DNA of 64,000 nucleotides from Cnuibacter physcomitrellae (GTDB lineage: Bacteria; Actinomycetota; Actinomycetes; Actinomycetales; Microbacteriaceae). The notes under the pieces were generated by a model that ran no database searches, had not been told where the DNA came from, and saw only the letters and a list, made by a program, of their open reading frames with translations. The translations under genes and the position numbers were made by a program. Of this stretch, positions 23,543 to 31,184 are shown one piece after another; position 1 is the stretch's first letter, and every line of letters starts with the position of its first letter. The stretch spans positions 1 to 64,000 of the forward strand of contig NZ_BMHD01000003.1 of assembly GCF_014640535.1 (NCBI RefSeq), written 5' to 3'.

Positions 23543-24123
23543 GCGTCTACCGCCGCGCCGCGTCGTTCTCCGTCGCGGGACCGCTGTGCACCCAGGAGAT
23601 AGAGCAGCAGGCCGAGACCGACGCCGACGCCGATGAGGACATCGGCGAGGTTGCCGATGAATAGGTTGCCGTAGGCGAGAAAGTCGGTGACATGCCCCAC
23701 TCCAAACCCGGGGGGTGCCAGCAGCCGGTCGAGGAGGTTGCCGACCGCGCCCCCCAATAGCAGCCCAATCACAACCGCCCACCCGGCTGCCCGGGCGCGC
23801 GTAGCGGCGATGAGCAGTGCCACGGATGCCGCTGCCGCGACGAGGGTGAGCAGCCAAGTTGAGCCGGATCCCAGTGACATGACGGTGCCGGGGTTGAACG
23901 CGAGCTGGAGGCCGAGCCAGTCCCCGAAAAGTGGGATGCGATTTTGCTGGCTGAGCCGTGCGAGGGCGAGTGCTTTGGTACCCTGGTCGATCAGCACGGC
24001 ACTGGCGGCGACGGCGACCGCAAGTAGGAATAGTCGGGGTCGCACACGCACTCCGACAGAGTTGGCGGGAATTACCACGGCATCCGCGTTCCCGGGAGCG
24101 CGGCCGTCAGCAGGCCCGGTCAT
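23539..24123 (-). CDS. lspA: Lipoprotein signal peptidase II (accessory copy)
   Basis: A 194-residue aspartyl protease with four helices that removes lipoprotein signal peptides after Lgt. The catalytic Asp pair lies in GNLLDRL and NLADVLIG; the conserved LAFNPGTVMS is present. The start overlaps the CadA stop by 4 bp. LspA genes inside cadmium operons occur in mobile metal islands of Gram-positive bacteria; their specific need is unknown. With lgt at 13537, the window holds both lipoprotein-processing enzymes. Confidence 0.92.
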   Translation of the reverse strand: MTGPADGRAPGNADAVVIPANSVGVRVRPRLFLLAVAVAASAVLIDQGTKALALARLSQQNRIPLFGDWLGLQLAFNPGTVMSLGSGSTWLLTLVAAAASVALLIAATRARAAGWAVVIGLLLGGAVGNLLDRLLAPPGFGVGHVTDFLAYGNLFIGNLADVLIGVGVGLGLLLYLLGAQRSRDGERRGAAVDA

Positions 24124-26027
24124 GGTTGAGTGCGCCGCGCCGCGCGGAGCCCGTTGAGGATGACGAAGACTTCCGCGACCTCGTGCACGAGCACTACCGC
24201 GGCGAGCCCGAGGATTCCTGAGATCGCCAACGGCAGCAGCACAGCGATGATCGCGATGGAGAGCACGACGTTCTGGTTGATGATGCTACGGCCGCGGCGA
24301 GCGTGGGCGAGGGCCTGCGGGATCAGGCGGAGGTCATGGCCAGTGAAAGCTACGTCGGCCGACTCAATCGCGGCATCGGCGCCCTTAGCTCCCATCGCGA
24401 TCCCTAGGTCTGCGGCCGCGAGAGCGGGGGCGTCGTTGATGCCGTCCCCGATCATGGCGGTGGGCTGTGACGTCGACAGTTGCGTGACAGCGGCCGCCTT
24501 ATCCTCGGGGCGCAGTTCGGCGCGCACGTCGTTGATGCCGGCTTGTGCCGCCAGCGCTGCTGCGGTTCGGGCGTTATCCCCCGTGAGCATTGTCACACCG
24601 ATCCCGCGGCGGTTCAGCGTGGCGATAACCTCGGGCACCTCGGGGCGCAGCTCGTCCCGCACCCCGATCGCGCCAACTGGCTCATCGTCGCGGTAGACGA
24701 TGACGACAGTCATCCCCTCGGACTCCATTGCTTGAACATTGGTGGCCATTCTGCCGGCGTCGAGCCACCGTGGGCTCCCTACCGCGAGACGGACGCCGTT
24801 GAGGGTGCCGACGATGCCGTGCCCGGCGGTCTCCGTGACGTCTGCGGCGATCGGAGCGTCGGGAACCGCGTTGGTGATCGCTGCGGCGAGGGGGTGTGTG
24901 CTGTGACCTTCGAGGCTCGCCGCCCATGCCAACACATCACCCTCGGTCGCCCCGGTGGTGACGACACGGGTGACGGTGGGTTCGTTGCGGGTCAGGGTGC
25001 CGGTCTTGTCGACGGCGAGGTGACGGATGCCGCCGAATCGCTCGAAGGCGGCCCCGGATTTCACGACCACGCCAAACTTGGAGGCCGCACCGATCGCGGA
25101 GACGACGGTGACCGGGACGGCGATCGCCAGCGCGCACGGAGAGGCCGCAACCAGCACGACCAGGGCGCGGGTGATCCACAGCCCCCAGTCGCCGGTGAGC
25201 AGCGACCCGAGTACGCCGACAAGTACGGCGAGAATCATCACACCGGGAACGAGGGGGCGGGCGATCCGGTCGGCCAGGCGGGCGCGATCCCCCTTCTCGG
25301 CCTGGGCTTGCTCGACCAGCTCGACGATGGTAGTGAGGGAGTTGTCGGTGCCGGCGGCGGTGGCTTCGACTTCGAGGACGCCGCTGGTGTTGATCGACCC
25401 GGCCGACACGTCGGTGCCGGGCTCGACTTCGACCGGGATTGACTCGCCTGTGATCGCGGACGTGTCTAGGCTGCTTCGACCGGCGCGCACGGTGCCGTCC
25501 GTGGCGATTCGTTCGCCCGGCCGGACCACGAGCACGTCACCGACGCGCAGCTCCTTCGCCTCCACCTCGGCCGTGGCGTCGCCTTGCTTGACGAGTGCGG
25601 TGTCGGGGACGAGCTTCAACAGCGCCCGCAATCCTGCGCGGGCACGGTCCATCGCTTTGTCTTCCAACGCCTCTGCGATGGAGTACAGGAACGCCAGCGC
25701 GGCGGCCTCCTCGACATAGCCGAGGATCACCGCGCCGGTCGCACTGATTGTCATCAGAAGACCGATGCCGAGCTTGCCCTTGGTGAACAGCTTGCGCAAC
25801 GCGCCCGGCACGAACGTGTAGGCGCCCAGCAGCAGGCCGATCCAGAACAGCACCAGACCCGCGGTCTCCGCGCCGGTCCACTCGCAGATCAGGCCGGCGG
25901 CGAACGCGACACCGGAAGCGATCGGGATCAGAACGCTCGGGCTCCGATACCACGGCCGATCGTCATCGTCATCATCATCATCATCGAGGTCGACGTGCTC
26001 GACCTGCGAACCCGTGACGGCGCTCAC
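24120..26027 (-). CDS. cadA: P1B-type Zn/Cd/Pb-exporting ATPase
   Basis: A 635-residue P-type ATPase. Metal-site motif SPC (VVLVAASPCALAIAVPV), phosphorylation site LAVDKTGTLT, ATP-domain HP pair (STHPLAAA), hinge MIGDGINDAPALAAAD. The N-terminus lacks the usual CxxC metal-binding domain. Instead it has a run of nine Asp after HVDLDD, which may act as a low-affinity cation collector. SPC and the CmtR partner point to Cd(II)/Pb(II)/Zn(II). ATGA overlap links it to the regulator upstream and to lspA downstream. Confidence 0.9.
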   Translation of the reverse strand: MSAVTGSQVEHVDLDDDDDDDDDRPWYRSPSVLIPIASGVAFAAGLICEWTGAETAGLVLFWIGLLLGAYTFVPGALRKLFTKGKLGIGLLMTISATGAVILGYVEEAAALAFLYSIAEALEDKAMDRARAGLRALLKLVPDTALVKQGDATAEVEAKELRVGDVLVVRPGERIATDGTVRAGRSSLDTSAITGESIPVEVEPGTDVSAGSINTSGVLEVEATAAGTDNSLTTIVELVEQAQAEKGDRARLADRIARPLVPGVMILAVLVGVLGSLLTGDWGLWITRALVVLVAASPCALAIAVPVTVVSAIGAASKFGVVVKSGAAFERFGGIRHLAVDKTGTLTRNEPTVTRVVTTGATEGDVLAWAASLEGHSTHPLAAAITNAVPDAPIAADVTETAGHGIVGTLNGVRLAVGSPRWLDAGRMATNVQAMESEGMTVVIVYRDDEPVGAIGVRDELRPEVPEVIATLNRRGIGVTMLTGDNARTAAALAAQAGINDVRAELRPEDKAAAVTQLSTSQPTAMIGDGINDAPALAAADLGIAMGAKGADAAIESADVAFTGHDLRLIPQALAHARRGRSIINQNVVLSIAIIAVLLPLAISGILGLAAVVLVHEVAEVFVILNGLRAARRTQP

Positions 26028-26383
26028 GCCGGAACCTCTCCGGCGACGCAGCCCTCGACTCCGCAGTCAGGGTCCATGCACGGCACGCTCTCGTCGACCG
26101 CGAGCGCCACGTCAACCAGGGCCGTCAGGGCCCGCGCCAGGTGCGGGTCTGCGATCTCATAACGGGTCTGCCTGCCTTCAGGCTCGGCCACCACGATCCC
26201 ACACCCCCGCAGACACGTCAGATGGTTCGAGACATTCGAGCGCGACAGCCCAAGATCACGAGATAACACGGCCGGATAGCTCGGGCCAGTCAGAAGGGTC
26301 AAGAGGATGCGAGAGCGCGTCGGATCGGCCATAGCTCGGCCGAGCCGATTCATCACATCAAGTCGATCTGCAATAGTCAGCAC
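26024..26383 (-). CDS. cmtR: CmtR-type Cd(II)/Pb(II)-sensing ArsR-family repressor
   Basis: A winged-helix repressor. With GTG 26383 as start, the cysteines fall at 57, 61 (HLTCLRGCG) and 102 (VPCMDPDC), exactly the Cd/Pb ligands known for mycobacterial CmtR. The paralogue at 29846 starts at the same place, MLT. A further ATG at 26398 in the same frame is possible but sits beyond the operator. It leads the cadA-lspA-cadD operon with an ATGA overlap. The operator overlaps its start, so it represses itself. Confidence 0.9.
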   Translation of the reverse strand: MLTIADRLDVMNRLGRAMADPTRSRILLTLLTGPSYPAVLSRDLGLSRSNVSNHLTCLRGCGIVVAEPEGRQTRYEIADPHLARALTALVDVALAVDESVPCMDPDCGVEGCVAGEVPA

Positions 26384-26394
26384 ACAGTGACTAT
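26373..26394. promoter_or_regulatory. Inverted repeat ATAGTCA-N8-TGACTAT (CmtR operator)
   Basis: Perfect 7-bp arms overlapping the cmtR start. A different sequence from the operator of the second CmtR at 29814-29839, so each regulator probably binds its own site. Confidence 0.65.
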
Positions 26395-27082
26395 ACATCG
26401 TCTAGTGTACAAGGAAGGAGCAAAACAAACCGACGATGAATCAGGAACGGCTCGAGCCGACCTCTCTAGGAGCTGCGATGCCTTTCCTACCCACTCAGCA
26501 CACGGGGGAACAGTCGATGACCCTCGCGGCTCGCTCGTTCCCTGGCCTAAGGGTGTGCCCTTGTTTGTAACAGCTATTCGCTCTCCCCTGCATTTGTGGG
26601 GCGCGACTTACCTCAGCCTCAGTGATCTTCTCAGCGTCCGCTCAACGTTCACGGTGCTGGTCTTTCTGCCCGGTACGTCGATCGAGGATGCGCAGGCTGC
26701 AATGCAATACCTGTCCCGGCGTAGCTTCGACGTCTTATTGTGCATCGCCGCGATGCCACTAATTCTGGGCGCAATGCTGCTTTCTGGAATATTCGAATCC
26801 GCAGTATTGGCACTATGCCTGAGTGTGACCATCACTGCGAGCACGGCGGCGATTCTTATAGGAGCCCACGGTAGCCGTCCTGTTCATAGGCTGCTTCGTC
26901 AGTCGGTTCGGTTTCGACTCGCAGCTCATGGAACGCGTTCAAAGGACGTCTCCGCTGAGGTGCTCGTGAGAGAGATTGAACACCTCCGTCAGACATCCAT
27001 CGTGAGCGCACGCGACCCCGTGTCAGACGAAGAGCTGTGGGGCCGCGCGTGGAGGGCCGTGCGTGGTTCGGCCAACCGCTAA
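26387..27082 (+). CDS. Hypothetical membrane protein, start uncertain
   Basis: The open frame of 231 codons is divergent from cmtR. The first 55 residues look non-coding. GTG 26555 (VPLFVTAIRSPL) may be the real start. Two helices follow (about residues 110-155: FDVLLCIAAMPLILGAMLL, AVLALCLSVTITASTAAILI), then a charged C-terminal region with HLRQTSIVSARDPVSDEE. Local GC is lower than in neighbours, suggesting foreign origin. No family is recognised. Confidence 0.45.
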   Translation: MTIHRLVYKEGAKQTDDESGTARADLSRSCDAFPTHSAHGGTVDDPRGSLVPWPKGVPLFVTAIRSPLHLWGATYLSLSDLLSVRSTFTVLVFLPGTSIEDAQAAMQYLSRRSFDVLLCIAAMPLILGAMLLSGIFESAVLALCLSVTITASTAAILIGAHGSRPVHRLLRQSVRFRLAAHGTRSKDVSAEVLVREIEHLRQTSIVSARDPVSDEELWGRAWRAVRGSANR

Positions 27083-27174
27083 TTGGTGCCATGCGGCTGC
27101 TCTTACCGGCACCCGCCTGTCGCTGAGGCTGTGTCTGTGCGTTGGTACCATCCGCGAGGTGCGGCTGTGGGTGT

Positions 27175-27903
27175 TCAGATGGGGGTAACGAAACCACCTA
27201 TCCAGCCTTGAATTTGGTAGATGATTGCGGTCCACGCGCCAGTGACCATGAAAACTCCGAGCAGAATGAGCAAGGTCCCGCCGGCGATGTTCAGGGGCCG
27301 GATCAGGCGGCGCAACGAGGCAATGGCGCGTGTGGCCCACACGAATCCCCCGGCGATGAGCAGAAATGGGAGGCCGAGACCAAGGCAGTAGGCGAAGCCG
27401 AGGAGGGCGCCGCGGCCGGCGGAGCCGCTTTCGAGACTGAGGGCCGAGATCGCGACGAGAGTGGGGCCGAAGCAGGGCGTCCAGCCGAGTCCGAAGACGA
27501 CTCCGAGGATTGGTGCGCCAACGAGGCCAACTGCCGGTTTCACGGGCAGCTTGACCGTGCGTTGCAGGCCGGGGATGAAACCCAGGAAGACGATTCCGAC
27601 GAGGATAACGATGACGCCGAGCACCCGGGTGATGACGTCTTGCCACTGCACGAGCCAGGCGCCGAGCGCACCGAAGAGGGCGCCGTAGGCGACAAATACC
27701 ACGGCGAAGCCGAGGACGAACAAGGCTGCTCCCAGGATGGTGCGGCCTCGGTTACGTGTGTGCTCTGCGGAGCCGGAGACATAGGCGAGATATCCCGGCA
27801 CCAGCGGGAGCACGCACGGTGACACGAAGGACACCAGCCCGGCCAACACCGCGAGGGGCAGGGCGACGGCAAGCTGTCCACTGAAGACAAGCTCGGGAAT
27901 CAC
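27175..27903 (-). CDS. ccdA: CcdA/DsbD-family thiol electron carrier (membrane)
   Basis: A 242-residue protein with six helices that passes electrons from cytoplasmic thioredoxin to exported thiol proteins. The redox cysteines are in FVSPCVLPLVPGYLAYVSG (helix 1) and GWTPCFGPTLVAIS (helix 4). GTG 27903 overlaps the TlpA stop (GTGA). The DsbA-TlpA-CcdA order makes a complete extracytoplasmic thiol system, probably to protect or mature exported Cys proteins under metal stress, or to support c-type cytochrome assembly. Confidence 0.9.
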   Translation of the reverse strand: MIPELVFSGQLAVALPLAVLAGLVSFVSPCVLPLVPGYLAYVSGSAEHTRNRGRTILGAALFVLGFAVVFVAYGALFGALGAWLVQWQDVITRVLGVIVILVGIVFLGFIPGLQRTVKLPVKPAVGLVGAPILGVVFGLGWTPCFGPTLVAISALSLESGSAGRGALLGFAYCLGLGLPFLLIAGGFVWATRAIASLRRLIRPLNIAGGTLLILLGVFMVTGAWTAIIYQIQGWIGGFVTPI

Positions 27904-28499
27904 TGCTGCTCGTCCAATGCTGATTCGATCAGAGCGCGAAGGATTGAAAGCTCTGTCACGCGGCCAAGAATCCGAGCGGAAACCCGCCCCTGCCGGTCCA
28001 GCACGAGGGTCGTAGGTACTGCGTTGGGTGCGACCTCTCCGGCGAAGCTGAACTGCACTCCCCCATCGGTGTCCACCAGTGACGGGTAGGTGACGCCAAA
28101 CGTCTCGGCGAACCCGCGCGCTGTTGCCGGCTGATCTCGCACGTTGACTCCGAGGAACGCCACCTGCTGCGGAAGATACTGCTGGTAGGTCGCTTCGAGG
28201 TCTTTGGCCTCCAGCCGGCATGGGGCGCACGCCGCGTACCAGAAGTTCACCACGAGTACCTGGCCCACGAAATCTGCCGAGGTCAGCTCCGCGGCATCGT
28301 CGGTGGTCCCGGTGAACACGATTGGTTCACCGCGATCAGCCGGACGAATCTCGACAACAGACCCATCGCCGGCAATGAAGCCTTTACTGTCGCCGGCAGC
28401 GTACTGCTCGGCCAGCGGATCGGCAGCGCACCCGCTCAGCAGCGCCACGACGACGACGGCCGCGGCTACCGCGACTGCGTTACTCGGCCAGCGCGGCAT
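27900..28499 (-). CDS. TlpA/ResA-like thioredoxin lipoprotein
   Basis: A membrane-anchored extracytoplasmic thiol reductase. Lipobox LLSGC (Cys24), then a thioredoxin-like domain (about 70-195) with active site CAPC (Cys91, Cys94) in FWYAACAPCRLEA and the cis-Pro region NAVPTTLVLD. ATG 28499 (MPRWPSNAV) gives 199 residues and overlaps dsbA by 20 bp; ATG 28520 would add seven residues. Its partner CcdA directly follows. Confidence 0.87.
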   Translation of the reverse strand: MPRWPSNAVAVAAAVVVVALLSGCAADPLAEQYAAGDSKGFIAGDGSVVEIRPADRGEPIVFTGTTDDAAELTSADFVGQVLVVNFWYAACAPCRLEAKDLEATYQQYLPQQVAFLGVNVRDQPATARGFAETFGVTYPSLVDTDGGVQFSFAGEVAPNAVPTTLVLDRQGRVSARILGRVTELSILRALIESALDEQQ

Positions 28500-29205
28500 C
28501 GATCTGCGCCCGGAAGTCATCGATTGAGGTGATGGTCATCATTTCGCCGTTCAAGAAGAACGTCGGGGTGCTCTGGATTCCCAGAGCAACGCCGTCGTTG
28601 AAGTCGACCAGCACACGATCCAAGGTCGCCGGATCGGCCACCGCCGCGTCGAATTCGGTCATGTCTAAGCCGATTTCCTCGGCGAAGCCGCGGAAGATGG
28701 CGGCCTGCGTCTCCTGCCGTTCGCCCCATTGCGGCTGCGTCTCGAACATCATTCGGTACATCTGCTCGAACTCGCCCTGCGCCGCTGCGGCCTCCGCCGC
28801 AATTGCGGCCGGCTTCGAGTTCTGATGACCAGGCAATGGGAAGTAGCGGGTTACAAACGTAATCCGACCGGCATAGTCCTCGCGTAACTGCTCGACATGG
28901 GGGTACAACGCCCCGCACGCCTCACACTCGAAGTCGAGGAACTCGACCAACGTGACCTTCCCGTCCGCCGCCTCACCCAGAACATGACTGTTGGCCCGCA
29001 CTACGGCTGTCCCGCCCTCGGGCGCGGTCGCAGCACGATTCACCGTGCTCTGCGCCACGCTGATCGCGATAATCGCGATCGCCGCTGCCACGGCTAGAGA
29101 CACGGCAGCGAGGATGACAATTTTGGTGCGCCCAGTCAATGCTGGCGCGGCGGCGATGCCGTGGCGCCGGGTCACGCCGGCGATCGTTTTTTTCTTCGAA
29201 CTCAT
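28480..29205 (-). CDS. DsbA-family membrane-anchored thiol oxidoreductase
   Basis: A 241-residue protein with a basic N-terminus, a helix (about 28-51) as anchor, and a DsbA-type thioredoxin domain with CEAC (Cys94, Cys97, in FLDFECEACGALYP) and cis-Pro loop IQSTPTFFLNG. It could make or isomerise disulfides in exported proteins. It leads the dsbA-tlpA-ccdA operon. The next gene upstream on this strand is the DUF6153-like gene at 29318. Confidence 0.87.
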   Translation of the reverse strand: MSSKKKTIAGVTRRHGIAAAPALTGRTKIVILAAVSLAVAAAIAIIAISVAQSTVNRAATAPEGGTAVVRANSHVLGEAADGKVTLVEFLDFECEACGALYPHVEQLREDYAGRITFVTRYFPLPGHQNSKPAAIAAEAAAAQGEFEQMYRMMFETQPQWGERQETQAAIFRGFAEEIGLDMTEFDAAVADPATLDRVLVDFNDGVALGIQSTPTFFLNGEMMTITSIDDFRAQIDAALAE

Positions 29206-29317
29206 GGAGGTTCCCTTCGATTCTCAGCTCCAGCGAGGTAAGCGCGCCCAAGTGGGCGCGCGAAGGCACACCGCAACTCACACTTGGCGGGAGGAGTTGC
29301 GGGAGCCTGACCAGCTT

Positions 29318-29734
29318 CTAAATGCGGAGGAGGCTGAGAGCGTGAAGTGACGGCCCTTCGGGCATTGCATTGCGCACGATCCGGAGTGGGACAGCGCGGA
29401 TGAGTAGTCCTAGCTGCGTTATGGGAATTGTGCCGGGCGAAAATCGTAGCGCGAGCAGCGCCACGACACCGACTATGCAGATCAAGCCGACTGCAGCGCA
29501 GCCGACTAGGCCATCCGTCACTGGCTGCTCGGTGTCACTCATCGAAGAGCCGACGTCGTCCAGGTGTGCCACCGTCATAGCGTTCATTGGCGCATCGCCA
29601 GTGCTTGTTGAGGCTGCACCGAGAAAGTGGAGGCAGAAGGCGGCGAGAACGATCGTCAGGAGACTCAGGAGACCCCCGACAACTCGATTCGGCCGCAAGG
29701 GGCGATTCACGGTCGCGGCGTCATCTCGTCGCAC
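29318..29734 (-). CDS. DUF6153-like exported protein ending LSLLRI
   Basis: A 138-residue protein: helix at about 18-40 (GGLLSLLTIVLAAFCLHFLG), a Met/His/Asp-containing loop (NAMTVAHLDDVGSS), a second helix with Cys (about 77-96) and the C-terminus LHALSLLRI. The design matches the DUF6153-like proteins at 17994, 49354 and 50631, though it is more diverged. It lies just upstream of the dsbA operon on the same strand. Membership of the family is inferred from layout. Confidence 0.5.
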   Translation of the reverse strand: MRRDDAATVNRPLRPNRVVGGLLSLLTIVLAAFCLHFLGAASTSTGDAPMNAMTVAHLDDVGSSMSDTEQPVTDGLVGCAAVGLICIVGVVALLALRFSPGTIPITQLGLLIRAVPLRIVRNAMPEGPSLHALSLLRI

Positions 29735-29813
29735 CGTGTGTCCTTCCGCCCGATCTTCGTCTTAGGTATCGGCAACGATCGTACAGTAGGGCCTGAACAG
29801 TATGTTGAGGTTG

Positions 29814-29839
29814 ATTAATACAGCAGTAGCTGTATTAAT
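29814..29839. promoter_or_regulatory. Inverted repeat ATTAATACAG-N6-CTGTATTAAT (second CmtR operator)
   Basis: Perfect 10-bp arms, AT-rich, ending 7 bp before the ATG at 29846. One of the cleanest operators in the window. It is expected to bind the CmtR-like protein encoded right after it. Confidence 0.72.
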
Positions 29840-29845
29840 TGGTTT

Positions 29846-30190
29846 ATGCTGACGCTCGCAACCCGGCTCGACGTGATGAATAGGCTCGGACGCGCGATGG
29901 CCGACCCGACTCGTTCCCGCATTCTGCTGATGCTTCTCGAAACACCGGCCTACCCTGCCGGGATTGCGGAAGCCCTTGATCTGACGCGTCAGAACGTCTC
30001 CAACCATCTGACCTGTCTCCGCGATTGCGGCATTGTCGTAGCGGAGCCGGAAGGCCGACAGAACCGGTACGAGATCGCGGATGCACACCTCGCAAAAGCG
30101 CTAAACGATCTGGTGGACGTCGTCCTGGCCATCGACACCTCAGCGCCGTGCAACGACGAGTCCTGCGCCGTGCCTGGATGCTGCGAGTGA
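29846..30190 (+). CDS. Second CmtR-type Cd/Pb-sensing repressor
   Basis: A 114-residue ArsR-family protein with Cys57, Cys61 (HLTCLRDCG) and Cys102 (APCNDESC) at the CmtR positions, plus extra Cys at the end (GCCE). DNA-binding helix LTRQNVSNHLTCL. It is not next to an exporter. The only genes downstream on its strand are a doubtful 43-codon frame and the Cys-rich micropeptide at 30343, which are therefore its probable targets. Confidence 0.88.
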   Translation: MLTLATRLDVMNRLGRAMADPTRSRILLMLLETPAYPAGIAEALDLTRQNVSNHLTCLRDCGIVVAEPEGRQNRYEIADAHLAKALNDLVDVVLAIDTSAPCNDESCAVPGCCE

Positions 30191-30318
30191 GCCCCGCGAC
30201 GGCCACGATCGAACGCATTGGCGGCGAAAGTCGGGCGGTTCTGCATAAATGCGTCCGCCCGATCGACGCTGCGCCACGTCAGCAACCACGCTGCTCGATG
30301 ACCCCAACCAACCGATGA
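30187..30318 (+). CDS. Possible 43-codon frame coupled to the second CmtR gene
   Basis: GTG 30187 overlaps the CmtR stop (GTGA) and opens 43 codons (MSPATATIERIGGESRAVLH and a Cys/Pro/Arg-rich end). There is no hydrophobic pattern or family. The overlap is the only argument for translation; it may simply be leader sequence to the micropeptide. Confidence 0.22.
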   Translation: MSPATATIERIGGESRAVLHKCVRPIDAAPRQQPRCSMTPTNR

Positions 30319-30342
30319 ATTACCGCCCCGAAGGAGAACCTC

Positions 30343-30408
30343 ATGTCTGATTGCTGCGACGGAAGCTGCTGCACCACCGAATGCACCGACGGCTGCACCT
30401 GCTGCTGA
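30343..30408 (+). CDS. Cysteine-rich metallothionein-like micropeptide (21 residues, 8 Cys)
   Basis: ATG 30343 is preceded at ideal spacing by GAAGGAG. The 21-residue product has Cys at positions 4, 5, 9, 10, 14, 18, 20 and 21, with Ser, Asp, Thr, Gly and Glu between them and no hydrophobic residue. This composition suits a cluster of Cd(II), Cu(I) or Zn(II). It ends with CTCC. It lies downstream of a CmtR-type cadmium/lead sensor with a strong operator, so metal-induced expression is likely. I do not recognise a named family; mycobacterial MymT is longer and different. It is shorter than usual gene-calling limits. Confidence 0.72.
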   Translation: MSDCCDGSCCTTECTDGCTCC

Positions 30409-30446
30409 GGTACAACCTGCGCCGTTTTCCGGCGTAGCGTGCAGCT

Positions 30447-31172
30447 ATGTGCGGACGGTTCGCGATTGACGGCAAGGTCAACGAGGCCATCACCGCCTAC
30501 GTCCACGCCGGCGGCCGACCGCAGGACTGGAGCCCTTCTGACTGGGACGCCAACTACAACGTCGCCCCCACGAACACCTCCGTGATCGTCCGCGACCGCG
30601 TCGACGACGACTCCGGCGAGCTGCGCCGCGAGGTCGACTGGGACGCGGTCTGGGACTTCCGGCCGCCATGGTTGAAGACGCCGGCGCCGCAGATCAATGC
30701 TCGGATCGAGAACCTGACCAGCTCGAACCTTTGGAAAAAGGCGTTCATCGGCCGGCGCGCGATCGTGCCGATGCTGGGCTACTACGAGTGGAAGACGATC
30801 GCAGGCAAGAAGCAGCCCTACTTCATCCACTCCCCCGCCGACTTCCTCTCCGCCGCCGGCATCTACGTGCCCGTCAAGACCGGCGACGGGTGGGATGTGC
30901 GGTTCGCAATCATCACCCGCGAGGCCCGCGACGCCTCCGGCGAGATCCACGACCGCATGCCAGCCTTCCTCACCCCCGACACCTGGGACGCGTGGCTCTC
31001 CCCCACCGACCTCGAGGACCCATCCGAGACGGTCGAGATGCTCATGGCCACATCAGAGACCGTGGCCTCTACGATCACCACGTACCCGGTGAGCAAGGCG
31101 ATCAACAACGTCCGCGCCCGGCCCGTCTGGGACGACCCCGCGCTCTTGGAGCCTGTCGAGGTGGCTGACTAG
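30447..31172 (+). CDS. SOS-response-associated peptidase (SRAP/HMCES-YedK family)
   Basis: SRAP proteins form a thiazolidine crosslink with abasic sites in single-stranded DNA through Cys2. The 241-residue protein has MCGRFAI (Cys2 after Met removal), YNVAPTNTSVIV, INARIEN (catalytic Asn and Glu region), GYYEWKT and the late HDRMPAFL with the active-site His. It is the usual length. It begins 39 bp after the Cys-rich micropeptide, so read-through from the metal-responsive promoter is possible. Confidence 0.92.
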   Translation: MCGRFAIDGKVNEAITAYVHAGGRPQDWSPSDWDANYNVAPTNTSVIVRDRVDDDSGELRREVDWDAVWDFRPPWLKTPAPQINARIENLTSSNLWKKAFIGRRAIVPMLGYYEWKTIAGKKQPYFIHSPADFLSAAGIYVPVKTGDGWDVRFAIITREARDASGEIHDRMPAFLTPDTWDAWLSPTDLEDPSETVEMLMATSETVASTITTYPVSKAINNVRARPVWDDPALLEPVEVAD

Positions 31173-31184
31173 AGCACGGACGGG

